Below the pieces are notes generated by a model. That model was not told the origin of the DNA. It saw only the letters and a list, made by a program, of their open reading frames with translations, and did not search any database. This document shows positions 23,265 to 34,258 of a stretch of 64,000 nucleotides of DNA, piece after piece. The DNA comes from Acheta domesticus (lineage: Eukaryota > Arthropoda > Insecta > Orthoptera > Gryllidae), in NCBI GenBank assembly GCA_031308135.1, contig JAHLJT010008756.1, positions 133,378,949 through 133,442,948 of the forward strand, given 5' to 3'. The position numbers and the translations under genes were made by a program. Every line of letters begins with the position of its first letter. Position 1 is the first letter of the stretch.

Positions 23265-23699
23265 TCTTTATTTTTCGTCTGGGGGCATATTCCATCTTTA
23301 GAGGATGCCTATTTCAGCTATCCGCGGAGGGTACCCACTATGTCCCTCTTGGGGACACACGTTAACCTTTACACCAGATACACTTGCGAGCTCCTCGGAC
23401 TGCAGTCAGCAGACTCACAAGGCCTCCCGCGACAAGGTTCTCCGCAAAGTTCTTTCATTAATAAAATGTTAATTTTGTTTTTTAAAATTATTAGTAATCT
23501 TTGAATCTTAATGTTTTGTTTTGACTCATGTTTTAATTGTTTATATTCCTTGTATTAGAATGATGATAGCTAATACTCATACGTGAAAGACAAGGGACAA
23601 ATAACCATGCCCACGACGGGACTCGAACCCACAACCATTCAGACTGAGGCGCTGCGTCGGAACAGGCCCTAGTCACTTCAGCCATCTAGTTCGGCATGG
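23265..23699 (-). mobile_element. SINE, 435 bp, perfect 12-bp target-site duplication, body shared with family C
   Basis: Flanked by TTATTCTCATTT at 23253-23264 and 23700-23711. On the minus strand: a tRNA-like head with a perfect B box (GGACTCGAACC on plus, 23619-23629), then about 130 bp matching the family-C inverted-repeat element (CAAGGAATATAAACAATTAA through TTAACATTTTATTAATGAAA), then a unique 3' region and an A-rich tail (AAAAATAAAGAAAA). The perfect duplication shows it moved as one unit, head and borrowed body together. Confidence 0.8.
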
Positions 23700-23711
23700 T
23701 TATTCTCATTT

Positions 23712-24224
23712 AATTTGTAACAATAATTTGGGTGATTTGTGACATCGCTCACGTTCCGCCTCTGTGTGCCTGGACTCAATTGGACCCGGTTCACTATTTC
23801 TCCAATAACATTTAAATCATAAGATAATTACACATCATAACCATACGTTTCTTCCAAGTGCAGTTATTAAGCTGGTATCACAATAACGACAGTAAGCACC
23901 GGGATCGTCATTATTCACGGAGATATCACTGTGATGAAAAGAAGAACTGAATGACTTGTTCCTACCGACAAGAGACAAGAGTGCATGCATCAGAGGTTGT
24001 ATTGAGTGTTGCCCAACTAAAATATTTGTCGTGCTGTGCACAGTAAAACCAAGTTGCCTGTTTTATTTTCTTGAAATGTATGTTTGTGAATTCTCTCAAC
24101 CACGGTAATCGTAATATCAGAGCACTGGATGAACCGTCACTAAATGTAAAATCCTTGCAATGATCCTAAAAGATTTCAAATAAAGAACTCACAGGAAAGC
24201 GAATGTTTGCAGCCGTTTCACAGA
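23712..24224. other. Non-coding stretch
   Basis: No gene or element recognised. Short palindromic ATATCACTGTGAT near 23930. Confidence 0.45.
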
Positions 24225-24585
24225 ACTGACCACATAGAAAAACACGGAACAGGTTGAACAGTGGCTTCCATTTAGCAGATAAGAAACGGCTCAAGTTACA
24301 TTGCATGTTTTGTGTTTCCCACTTTCTTGCATAGATTCAAACTTAATGAAATATTAAATTATTTAACACCCCCTATTTCTTTTCTTTCATTTAATAAAAT
24401 GTTAATTCTGTTTTTTAAAACTATTAGTAATTTTTGAATCCTATTGTTTTGTTTTGGATCATGTTTTAATTGTTTATATTCCTTGTGTTAGAAACTGATG
24501 ATAGCTAAGCCATCGAAAGCTTCTATTCAAATAAACAATATCGTTAGCAATGACAACACCTATAATTATTTCATGGAACTGTAAC
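24225..24585 (-). mobile_element. Family C element, partial copy
   Basis: Read on minus, it follows 6583-6960: AGGTGTTGTCATTG-AAC, GTTTATTTGAA, TTCGATGGCTTAG, AACAATTAAAACAT, TTAACATTTT, AAGAAAGTGG and TGGAAGCCAC, in the same order. The right half with the second inverted arm was not found, so this copy is truncated. Confidence 0.65.
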
Positions 24586-25290
24586 GTAGTAGTTATGATG
24601 GGTTTGTTTCTGCCTAGCAACAGGAGAAGTTGCTGGGGAGATAAAAAAATAAAAAGTTAGAAGGCTTTGAGAGGTCGAAGTAAAAGGACCTGAAAAGATT
24701 CTCGTGTCCATGAGGAAGTTCTTGAAATATTTCTATCAGTGCAAATGGTGTTAGAAATTTGCAGATTTTGATAATAATAATTCAAATTGTTGTTTTTGAT
24801 AAGAAGCAATTATTCCATAAGAGTCGGCTGGTGCTCGACTAACTTGGCGTCGCTGACGATTGCGACGCTACGGAACAGAGGACTAGATAGCTGCAGAGGG
24901 CGAACTCTGGGGGGAAAATTTCAGAAAAGCGAACTGCCCGAAGTAAAAGGAAGTGCGCGACGACCAGAACATTCGCCACTATTCTAAGCCCACCCATTGC
25001 AATAAAATGCTGCGAGAATATAAAAACCTGAGGGTGCATGACCCCTTGGTTGGTCGCCTCCTTTCTGCCTCACCCGTCTCACTTTCACTCCCTTCGCCCT
25101 TCCGATTCTTCTCCACACCTCGCCCTTCTCTGCCCCCTCACCCCTTCCACCACCCCCTACCCTTCCACTACATCCCATCCACCACCCTCTTTCCCACCCC
25201 ACCATGCTCGCTTCCCCCTCCACCACCCCTCCTCACCTTCCACCTCCCCCGCTCCCATTCCACCTCCCCCGCTCCCCTTCCACCTCCCCG
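24586..25290. other. Non-coding, passing into pyrimidine-rich sequence
   Basis: GCTGACGATTGCGACGCTACGG (24850-24871; 20-base core GCTGACGATTGCGACGCTAC) resembles GCTGACAATTGCGACGCCCC inside the family C element, so a related fragment may sit here. From 25080 on it is a CT-rich run-in to the array. Confidence 0.4.
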
Positions 25291-25920
25291 CTCCACCTCC
25301 ATCATCCCCGCTCCTCCTCCATCATCCCCGCTCCTCCTCCATCATCCCCGCTCCTCCTCCATCATCCCCGCTCCTCCTCCATCATCCCCGCTTCTCCTCC
25401 ATCATCCCCGCTCCTCCTCCATCATCCCCGCTTCTCCTCCATCATCCCCGCTCCTCCTCCATCATCCCCGCTCCTCCTCCATCATCCCTCCTCCTCCTTC
25501 ATCATCCCCGCTCCACCTCCATCATCCCCGCTTCTCCTCCATCATCCCCGCTCCTCCTCCATCATCCCCGCTCCTCCTCCATCATCCCCGCTCCTCCTCC
25601 ATCATCCCCGCTCCTCCTCCATCATCCCCGCTCCTCCTCCATCATCCCCGCTTCTCCTCCATCATCCCCGCTCCTCCTCCATCATCCCCGCTCCTCCTCC
25701 ATCATCCCCGCTCCTCCTCCATCATTCCCGCTCCTCCTTCATCATCCCCGCTCCTCCTCCATCATCCCCGCTTCTCCTCCATCATCCCCGCTTTCTCCTT
25801 CATCATCCCCGCTCCTCCTCCATCATCCCCACTTCTCCTCCATCATCCCCGCTTCTCCTCCATCATCCCCGCTCCTCCTCCATCATCCCCGCTCTTCCTC
25901 CATCATCCCGCTCCTCTTCC
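25291..25920 (+). repeat. 20-bp array CTCCTCCTCCATCATCCCCG, about 31 copies
   Basis: Three units per 60 bases, with scattered T-for-C variants (CTTCTCCTCC, CTCCACCTCC) and a few one-base shifts after 25790. All three plus frames stay open because 20 bp cycles the frame, giving Ser/Pro/His/Ile-rich peptides that are artefacts. Confidence 0.95.
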
Positions 25921-27054
25921 GCCATTCTCTACCTCTCCAGCAACCCCGCTCTCCCTCCACCACCCATGCTTTCCCTCCACCACCTACGCTCCCCCCACCA
26001 TCCCCCATTCTCCCCTCCCCGCCCTCTGCGACCGAAGCCTAACGGCCTCCGAGAGCCTCATACATCGCGCGACGTGCGCGGCGAAAACGCCTCCCCGCCT
26101 CTCTCCTCCACCCCTCCCCTCCCGCACTCTCCCCTCCTCTGCCCTCCCCCAGGGAGACGGCGCTGGAATACCAAAGGCACGCAGAATGAGGACGCCCACA
26201 CCGCCGCCTGACCTCCCACCTTATTTCTTTGCTCACTCCCCTATCTTGAACCCTTTGCAAACCGATTCTCTTCCCTTCTCGCATCAACGACAACCTGTTT
26301 CCCCACTCACTTCTCAACGGCTTCTCCCCATCCACTAGTTCTCTTTCCTCTGCGTAATACCTCCTCTGTCTCTCTTCTTTCAGTTCCTCTCCTCTCACTT
26401 TTCATCCCTCTCTCAATAATATTTTTATTTAATGGAATTTAGGGACCCTTCAACTGCTGATGTTGTTCGAGTCCTTAGGAAACGATTTAATGAATGATAG
26501 CGATAACAACAGACGATAGATATTTGGTGAAATCAGAGGCGACTGAAATAAGAGTCCCGAGAAAGGATCGCCAGATTGCATCCCGAGGTCAGGTTCCTCT
26601 CATACTCATTTTCCAGTTAATCCCTTTTAACTTTTGGCTACGTCAGAAGGCAAGGCCCTATAGCATTCCGGTGGGTGGTTTTGGGACATGGAATAAGGAA
26701 TAAACTACATGAGTTTACATTCATGAATAATTCAAACAGATGTTCTCCAACAGAAGTGAAAAAACCTCGAACTCAGGTGAACCTTCAGAAGTGTGTCATC
26801 TACCGGAAATGTACATATTATAATTCTTCACATTTTAAGGGGAAAACATTGTCGTATTTTCCTTCCACGCTAGAGCAGACAACGGTATATGTGGAACTCA
26901 GTTCTTTAAATTAAGTAGTTTCGATTCAGTTGAATTCCAAAATAACAAACTTTCCTCACTTTCTCTGACAATTTAAATTCAAGAGTAATAAAAAATAAAC
27001 ATTAAAAAGGAATATCGTCTTTTTCTCTTTCTTGTTCTTTAAATGAGAAAATGA
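25921..27054. other. Pyrimidine-rich flank then AT-rich sequence
   Basis: CT-rich to about 26400, then ordinary sequence. A 69-codon frame at 26494-26703 is unassigned. No gene called. Confidence 0.45.
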
Positions 27055-27325
27055 TATAACTGAGCGAGCTCTTCCTTGTTCTCATGAGGATAACAGAACC
27101 GGTGCAATCGGGCTGGGTTTTTGGAGAGACAGGTAAAAAGATTAGGAAATGTTGACCGCGAGGTACCATCGGGACACGGCCTCCCGAGCAAACCTGCCAA
27201 GCACTCGCTTTGTCTCCCACAAATTCCGCACGGGTTAGTCGGGAATCGAACCAGAACTCCAGTGGGGAAAGCTGCAGCCATTGCGACACAATGGCCCCCT
27301 TTTCCAGTAGTTTTCCTCCTTCGTA
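27055..27325 (-). mobile_element. SINE family D
   Basis: On minus, a tRNA-like head (GGGGGCCATTGTGTCGCAAT, with A-box-like spacing) precedes a perfect B box GGTTCGATTCC (27242-27252 on plus). The body includes GGCAGGTTTGCTCGGGAGG and CGATGGTACCTCGCGGTCAA, similar in style to other insect tRNA SINEs that carry 'CCGGGATGGTACC'. Ends are approximate. Confidence 0.65.
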
Positions 27326-27734
27326 TCTCATCGTCTGTCCATGTATCGGCGCGGTTAGTTAAATAGTTGGTAAAGTTGTAAATTAGTTATAAGTAATTTA
27401 GTTCTCCTTACATGTTTTGAACCACAGTTTATGTGTTGATATAATTGCTACGATCTATAGTGTTTGTTCTATGACAATTTGTTGGTTAGATCCAAGATTT
27501 TATCTGCAAAAATCCGTACTTTTGAATATGGGGAGTGTATTTAGCTTGAGTGAGACAGTTAACACTGCATAAAAATTGAATGATAAATAAGTAGTTCTCT
27601 CTAAGATGTGCTGGAAACATCTGAATAATTCATTTGATAAATACAACACAAAGATGTGGCAATCATGAAATAGTGTAATAATGATGCAGAAAAATAATTT
27701 AATGTTGTAAAAATTATACTTATACTCTCTAGGA

Positions 27735-27950
27735 TGTCTCATGAGCCGCGTTCTAGCTTCCCGTGTTATGGTCCTGGTTTCGATTCCCGAGGCACAAGCA
27801 GAGTTTTAGCTTGCCTTCAAATCGTCTCAGTTTCTGTAGGTGGGTGACAAAGAAAATTTCAGATAGGCATAGTTTTCTACTTAGAGTGAAGGGAATACGT
27901 CATGTACGCCACATATCGCTCTTATCCCCCAAGTTTGAAAATTAAACTAG
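27735..27950 (+). mobile_element. Possible degenerate tRNA-headed SINE
   Basis: GGTTTCGATTCCCG at 27776-27789 is a B box with one inserted T. The preceding ATGAGCCGCGTTCTAGCTTC could be a decayed A-box region. No second copy or target duplication was found. Confidence 0.35.
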
Positions 27951-28127
27951 GTCCAGGTGTGAGGGACACTTATCTGGTTGGCAAAGTTCGTCTATCGACC
28001 AAAAACGCGAAATCCCTACTTAAAAAATTACAATAATGAACATTTACAGCTGTTATAAATGTTCACATTCACATTTAACTTGACGACTACACCACTCGCT
28101 TAGAGAAATTAAAGTTTTAAATGAGAT

Positions 28128-28771
28128 TCAGGATAATTTAAGTATATTGAAATTAAATCGCTTTTGAATAACGATTTAAACCAATTGATTGAAGTCACTA
28201 TCACCCTTATTTTCCGTAGACATCAAAGGACATCATTAGGTAGGGCATCAAAGTGTCGATATCAAAGGTATTATGTCGCTGGCTCCAGGGGCGACGCATT
28301 CACTTTGCCCTTGACAAGGCACTTCGTTCTTCGAAGAATTTTAAAAAAGTGTTGAATTAAATAGGTGATTATTTAAAAATTAGTTTTAAAATCGCGATTT
28401 ACGTCGGTGGTTTTTAAAGAGTTGCTTTTAAATCACGGTTCAAATCAATTGATTGAAATCCTCTACTTTACGCAGCCATCAATGGCCAGATATGGCGAAG
28501 CTGGCTCCAGGGGAGACGCATTCACTTCGCCCTTCACAAGACTGGACTGTTCTTGGAAGAATTTTAAAAAAATTGTTGTATAAATCGTTGATTATTTTAA
28601 AATTAGTTTTAAAATCGCGATTTACGTCAGTGTTTTTTAAAGAGTTGCTTATAAATCACGGTTCAAATCAATTTACTGAAATCACTACCACCCTACTTTA
28701 CGCAGACATCAACGGCCGGGTATTGCGTCGCTGGCTCCGGAGGCGACGCATTCACTTCGCCCTTCACAAGA
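28128..28771 (+). repeat. Three tandem copies of a ~225-bp unit
   Basis: The marker GCGACGCATTCACTT (GAGACG in the second) occurs at 28291, 28513 and 28743. Each unit has AATCAATTGATTGAAATC, a TTT-CG-AGACATCAA-GGCC block, GTCGCTGGCTCC-GG and GAAGAATTTTAAAAAA. The third unit is slightly longer. This may be a short satellite seed. It has no coding frame through all units. Confidence 0.85.
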
Positions 28772-29567
28772 CCGTTGCAGTGCAGCGCGGCTCGTGCTCG
28801 CAATCCACACTGCGGTCGTCCCACTTACCTCGTTCGTCGAGCGGAGCGGAGCGGGTTACAACGCGATCGCAAACGACAATTGCCTCTCAGTCATTTCCTC
28901 TCCCATCACCCCCCACCCCACCCCCACCCGAGACGTCCCAATTCCCTCGCCGCGCTCCCTGGTGGTGGCGCGCGCGTCGCCGCCGCCTCCGCAGCTCTTT
29001 CGCAGCATTGGAGGGCTCCTATTGAAACTTGCCTCTCAGAGGGAGCGCGCGCATTACTTTGAAGAATATGCCGAGTTTTTATATTAAGGCGCCCAAACAA
29101 CTAGAACTCCCCGCTTAGTTACACACTCCAAAGTAATGGCTTTATTAACTTTTCGTGTTCGCGTAACGCAATTCAGCCGTTTCTGAATGGCGCGAGCGCT
29201 GAACGTGGAGATTGAACGTGCATTTTTAATTGCGGCGGCGATGGCGGCGGCGGCAGCGGTAGCGTTCCGGGAATCGAGGGATCGAGAGCGGCGCCGGCGC
29301 AGGCAGGATCGGGGGAAAGGGAGGGATGGGGTGGACGGGGAAGGGGGATGAAATGGAGAAGGGAAGGTGATAGAAAGGAGTGGGTGAGAGGCTGAGACAA
29401 AAAAGGAGGCGGGGAGAGAAAAATGGGAATGAGGGGAAAGACGTGAGTGAGGAGGAAAGAGTGCATGAGGAGAAAGGAGTGGATACAGGAGAGAAGTTGG
29501 GTGGAGGCGCCATGTGTGGGTGGGCAGAAAGGAGAGGTGGAGAGAAACGGGAAGTGGGAGAAAAGGA
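28772..29567. other. CpG-rich patch followed by purine-rich tract
   Basis: 28772-29030 is GC- and CpG-rich; 29215-29560 is G/A-rich. Open frames on both strands look compositional. No gene called. Confidence 0.4.
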
Positions 29568-29686
29568 AGGCGGAGAGAATTGGGAGGCGGAGAGAATTGG
29601 GAGGCGGAGAGAATTGGGAGGCGGAGAGAATTGGGAGGCGGAGAGAATTGGGAGGCGGAGAGAATTGGGAGGCGGAGAGAATTGGG
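29568..29686 (+). repeat. 17-bp array AGGCGGAGAGAATTGGG, 7 exact copies
   Basis: Seven consecutive copies with no visible substitution fill exactly 119 bp, indicating very recent expansion. Confidence 0.97.
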
Positions 29687-29839
29687 AGGCGGCTATTATC
29701 TAGAAATGTCTGTTCGAGCGCTTAAAAAACGAGATGATTAGACATCTCAACAAATTAATCCAAAAAAGCAATTTTTCTACCTACAAATTGTGAAGTGAAT
29801 AAAAATATTTCAATTTGATTTCGAGTAGTAAAAATATAT

Positions 29840-30346
29840 AAAACTAGTGGAACCCGGCAGACATTGTTCTGCCCTTCATGTCTGTCTTTCTTCTTTCATC
29901 TCCCTTTCTCTCTGTCTCCCCCTCCCTCCATCTCTTCCTCCCTATCTCTCTGTCCCTGTCTCAGTCTCACTGTCTCTGCCCCTCTCTGTACCTCTCATTC
30001 ACATTTAGTTGCAAATTCTGCAAGTCTCTGAGCAAGTGTGACAATATCGAGAAGCGCTGGCCCAGCAAAAACGTAAGAGAATGTTCATGAAGGTCTCATC
30101 CTGTAGATATTACAATGCCTTCGACCTAAAATTTTAGTTTTTAAAGCCTTACAAGTCGTTTAGAAGTTATTTAACAATATAGATTGAAAATGCTGCGGAG
30201 TGTTGCAGGTTGCATTTGACGTGAAATATACAGTTTTGTTCTACGGCGACATGTAGTGGAGTTACAACAGAATGTATAACCGCACATAAACTTTCTGGGT
30301 GAAGAAACATAGAAGTGCCAACTTTCATGGAGATCAGATTTAACCT

Positions 30347-30350
<4 letters not shown>
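29840..30350 (+). repeat. Retroposon-like repeat starting AACCCGGCAGACATTG, copy 2 of the 3'-region family
   Basis: The start ACCCGGCAGACATTGTTCTG resembles a widespread invertebrate repeat. Its 3' part (30180-30345) matches 1780-1975 and ends in a long TA run (30350-30399), as such elements often do. The internal TC-rich stretch is 29885-29990. No reverse transcriptase frame. Confidence 0.45.
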
Positions 30351-30404
<54 letters not shown>

Positions 30405-30414
30405 GAGAGAGAGA
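30350..30414. repeat. (TA)n followed by (GA)n microsatellite
   Basis: About 25 TA dinucleotides, then AAGAGAGAGAGAGA. It can extrude as a cruciform. Confidence 0.97.
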
Positions 30415-30879
30415 CCAACATCCATTTTTATGTATTATAAAATATAAAATTAGTACTCATGAGATCAACAAAAATCGTTGTTGCTGGGCAGTAGCAATAA
30501 TAATGATGCATTCGGTGACGAACCATTAACCCTTCCGTCGCGCGCGTGCCCCGCTGCACGCACGTCGGCCGCTGCGGTCGTCGCCCGCGCCGCTGGCTGC
30601 GTGCGTCACGTTGGCAAGCGTGACCGCGTGCGCACGCGTGTCTGCACTTCTGCGGCCGCCCGCGCCCACCCACGCCCACGCCACCGCCATCATCGCCCCT
30701 AGCCGCTGCGACTCCGCGTCAGTTATTTCTGCAATGAATTGTGTAATGCATTCATGCTCTCTATTTGCTCCCATATCGGTTTAGAAAAAAATACATGTAT
30801 TTTCTCTTTCATATAGCTAGTATTTGTATTCGTTCAATTGACTATTTACTGATATTGATAGATGATCTATCAAAGAACA
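30415..30879. other. CpG island-like patch
   Basis: 30530-30715 is dense in CpG (GTCGCGCGCGTGCCCCGC, GACCGCGTGCGCACGCG) within AT-rich surroundings. It could mark a promoter, but no transcript structure can be read from sequence alone. Confidence 0.45.
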
Positions 30880-31285
30880 TGGTAGACTCTGGCTTAGGTG
30901 ATCCAAGGCATTAGTTGATTTCACTGCTGTGTCTTTGACCGGGAGGTCCTGAGGTTCGAATCCCGACACAAGCAGAATTAGCGACACTAGCTAGGTCGAA
31001 TTCAGTCGCTGTCTGGAGGAGAATTGTAGTGGTCGGTTGCTCTGATCGGTAGTTTTCCGTGGTTTCTCCCATCAACACCAAGCGAATGACGGAGCAGTAC
31101 CCTGAAAAACAGACCACGGATAGCGCACGATCTTTCCTTACCTTTCCGTGTCTTATTCTCACTCCTTATTTACATACAATAATTACACTTACATACATTG
31201 TATTACCACACTGTCGAGAGACCGGTCGGGACCTTAAAGCTTGTCCCTCCTGGGGTGGGGCGGTGCTCCGATCGTAGGAGATAGT
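30880..31285 (+). mobile_element. SINE family A, 3'-shortened copy
   Basis: Perfect B box GGTTCGAATCC (30953-30963), followed by the family body: TCTGGAGGAGAATT, GTGGTTTCTCC-ATCAACACCA, GAGCAGTACC and CACGATCTTTCC. Similarity fades after GGAGATAGTG near 31285, so the last ~150 bp of the family are missing. Confidence 0.8.
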
Positions 31286-31627
31286 GATGCGACATCGCTA
31301 ACAAAAATTCGATGTTCAAAATTAAAACATCGACGTTAATAACTGAAGAAATTCCGTCTATGTTTTAAATCTGGTTTGGTTACCTCTAAAATTAAATTCG
31401 TGCGCAACAAAATTTAATTTCACCGAAACCATGTTTATCAATTTACAATTGCGATTGAATTGACAACAATCATGAGACACGTCAAACACCTACCAAGCGG
31501 ATTGGCCGAGTGACAGACGAGCAGGTACACACAGGTTGCTTTATTTGTACATATAGGATTCCATTTGCGAAAGCTTATACATTATAAGAATTTTATATAT
31601 ATTTAAGAACTCGTTACATATATTTCG
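31286..31627. other. AT-rich non-coding
   Basis: No feature recognised. ATCGATGTTCAAAATTAAAA-type repeats near 31305-31335. Confidence 0.5.
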
Positions 31628-31629
31628 CA

Positions 31630-31656
31630 ATATAATATAATATAATATAATATAAT
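31630..31656. repeat. (TATAA)n microsatellite
   Basis: About five units of ATATA/TATAA. Confidence 0.9.
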
Positions 31657-31755
31657 CATTTTCTGCCGATTTATATTAAAATGCTATCAGATTTTTTAGG
31701 TTTGGCGAGGGATATCCGTTTTGAATATTTTTGGTTTTTACGATCCTTTCCTCGC

Positions 31756-32057
31756 GCCGCCTCCGCACCACCGCCTCCGCACCACCGCCTCCGCACCACC
31801 GCCTCCGCACCACCGCCTCCGCACCACCGCCTCCGCACCACCGCCCCCGACCCGCCCCCCGCCCCCGCCCCCGCCCCCCCGCCCCCGCACCACCGCCCCC
31901 GCACCACCGCCCCCGCACCACCGCCCCCGCACCACCGCCCCCGCACCACCGCCCCCCGCACCACCGCCCCGCACCACCGCCCCCGCACCACCACCCCCGC
32001 ACCACCGCCCACGCACCACCGCACCCGCACCACCGCCCCCGCACCACCGCCCCCGCG
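31756..32057 (+). repeat. 14-bp array ACCGCCTCCGCACC / ACCGCCCCCGCACC, about 21 copies
   Basis: The first six units carry CCTCCG, the rest CCCCCG, a block switch like that in the 7.7-kb array. Single-base indels near 31860-31980 break the phase. Pro/His/Arg/Thr-rich frames are artefacts. Confidence 0.93.
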
Positions 32058-33365
32058 CCTGACGTGCGGTTGCGAGCGGCGGATCGCGTGTGCTTTCGCT
32101 TACGTTGCAACCATCACGCGAGGAATTGTTTTGTGGGCGTTATGGCGCGTTTTGTCCAACAGGCTCTTTGACATTTCACACTTTTCGCGCGCTTTCGTGG
32201 TATTTGTGACGGCGAAGAAAGCAAAAGATGTAGAAGATGCATAGACTGCACCAAGTTAACGTTTGTTGAGGCAAGTAACAAGGTAACCCCAATTGCACTC
32301 GCGAGTTCCTGAAGTTCTGGTCTAGCCGTTTATGGAATGCGTCGAGTGGGTGTAGGTGACGGTGGGTCACGGCAGTGTGAGAAACGAAGAAGTGAGGAAG
32401 AAGGACGCGGATTGCTGAACCCAAAAACGACTTCTTCGGATGTGAGATACCGGTTGTGGGTCCTTTGGAAGTGAGATACTGGGGATCTGATGTCATTTCA
32501 AAGCTCTGACTTAACAACGTTGCTGTAGAGTCCACTATATCCCAGTTGCGTGTTCAGTAAATATGTTTGTACGGAATTTTGGAAATACGTACAAAGATTA
32601 GTTGCACATTTTGGATATGAGCTCCTTTTCTACTTTTGTATTTGCTTGTTGAACCTTCACTATATTCATTTTTGTACATTGTTCATGTGTTCACTTGATT
32701 TTCGCATGGCATGATCACCAGCTGAAGCTCTTATTTTAATCCTCATTGAGTCACTGAGAAGTCAACATAGTGATGTTGCAATATTATCCAACACAATATT
32801 TTATATCAAAAGAAAATTTGGAAAATGATTTAAGAGTACACTATCCAAAGTTCAACATTAGTGTGATTAACTTTCATTGATATCCATCACCTATTCAAAA
32901 TTTCGAAAATGATACATTTGACGAACAAGAGTTTCATATGGTAAACTCAAGATACAGCCTGTAATTGACCGAGCTGTGCCAAAGTATTGTTTTGTCATTG
33001 ATATCGCAATATTATGTTTTCATTAGCCGCGACGACAATACTTGTACGATCCGAAATAAAGGTTTCGATATCCCGAGTATCGAGAGTGTGACGAACTCCG
33101 ACCTGCGTGACCGCGGCGCGTCGAACCGAATCAGCACTTAATCGAATCAACAAAGCCGACGCGCGCTGATTCATTTATTTAGTTGATTGCTTCATCACTA
33201 CGCGACAGCCGCCATTGTTCCTTCCTCGCCCGCGGGAGCTCGTACGGCACATGCTCGGGCCCCACACGAGAAATCGAGCGCTTTATCGAAAAAAATCTGT
33301 TTTATGTAACATTTTCTGAGCTTAATTTAATCGGAAAGAAAAAATATTGAAACAAACTTGCATAT
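32058..33365. other. Non-coding stretch
   Basis: A minus frame 32535-32176 (about 119 codons, GTG at its start) is unassigned. 33085-33270 is CpG-rich. No gene called. Confidence 0.4.
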
Positions 33366-33367
33366 TA

Positions 33368-34256
33368 TAGTAATCCCTCAACATTCGCGAGAGTTAGGTT
33401 CCCAAAAATCCTCGCGAATGTTAAGTCTATCTTTTAATAGAGAAAGGTGGGTTAGGTATCGTTAGATATCGAAAAACTGTTCAAAAAAAGAAAGGAAAAA
33501 TCTGACAATCAATTACAGTAGAACTGATTAAGTGCTGCTACAAACAGAATTCACAATTAATATTCCAGAATGAAGAAATAAAAGAACATTTGAAACTTAT
33601 TTCTAAGTTGAAAATGAGTGGATAAAGGATTTGCTATTTTTTTTATTTCATCACCTTTCTCACTGTTCTAATATCCAAAATATGGAAGAGTTCCTGTTTC
33701 TATTCTCTCTTAAATTTTGAAGTTATTTTCATGTTTGGATCACATTCGATTGCCAGTTTCACCAGAGCATGTTGATTTTAGAACGCCATCAACAGTTTTG
33801 ACATTGAAGTTGCTCCAGAACACAGTTTCGCTTCCGTTACTTCATAATTACCGACAAGGAGGTTTTCTTCACTGATGATTTCCCAAAGCTCTTCTACAAT
33901 TAGCTCATTATAATGAGAGTTGCGCAGATCCTGAATGGCTTTTCTGTTCATTCATCCAAAACACTTACCGCCAATTTGACGCAACTGAATTGAATTATTT
34001 TTGCAATTGCGTTATTCTATAAATGTGAACTGCCATTTCATCTGTGAAATTTTTGAAGAAAAGGTCATTCGAGTTCGTTTCTCGATGATGATGATGATGA
34101 TAAAGGAAATGAAATGTGCTCGCTTTCAAGGAAAATGCTAGTATGACCAAAAGGACGCACTCGCGAACGTTGAAGTCGCGAATATTAAAACCGGTAGAAT
34201 TTCTCTAATCGCGAAAGTTCCGAACTCGCGAATCCGCGGATGTCGAGGGATTACTG
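33368..34256. mobile_element. pogo/Tigger-type (Tc1/mariner superfamily) element, 889 bp, decayed
   Basis: Inverted ends TAGTAATCCCTCAACATTCG (left) and CAGTAATCCCTCGACATCCG (right, reversed) are flanked by TA (33366-33367, 34257-34258). CAG-started termini plus TA duplication fit pogo/Tigger. Repeats of CTCGCGAA-like motifs mark the subterminal zones. On minus, around 33930-33790, a short frame reads like ordinary protein (ELIVEELWEIISEENLL), possibly a transposase remnant, but stops and frameshifts interrupt it. Confidence 0.65.
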
Positions 34257-34258
34257 TA

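Noticed and set aside
24490..24530. Hammerhead in the family C element (CTGATGATAGC...GCCATCGAAAGC)
   Set aside because: The hairpin GATAGC/GCCATC would use up the GA of the CTGATGA core, and the segment before GAAA does not pair as helix II; helices I and III are not visible.
24953..26338. Frame of over 460 codons rich in Ser, Pro, His and Ile
   Set aside because: It is a translation of the 20-bp CTCCTCCTCCATCATCCCCG array; similar frames exist in the other phases.
32176..32535. 119-codon minus-strand frame as a gene
   Set aside because: It begins with GTG, has no recognisable domain, and sits beside a minisatellite; the chance of such a frame in 64 kb is substantial.
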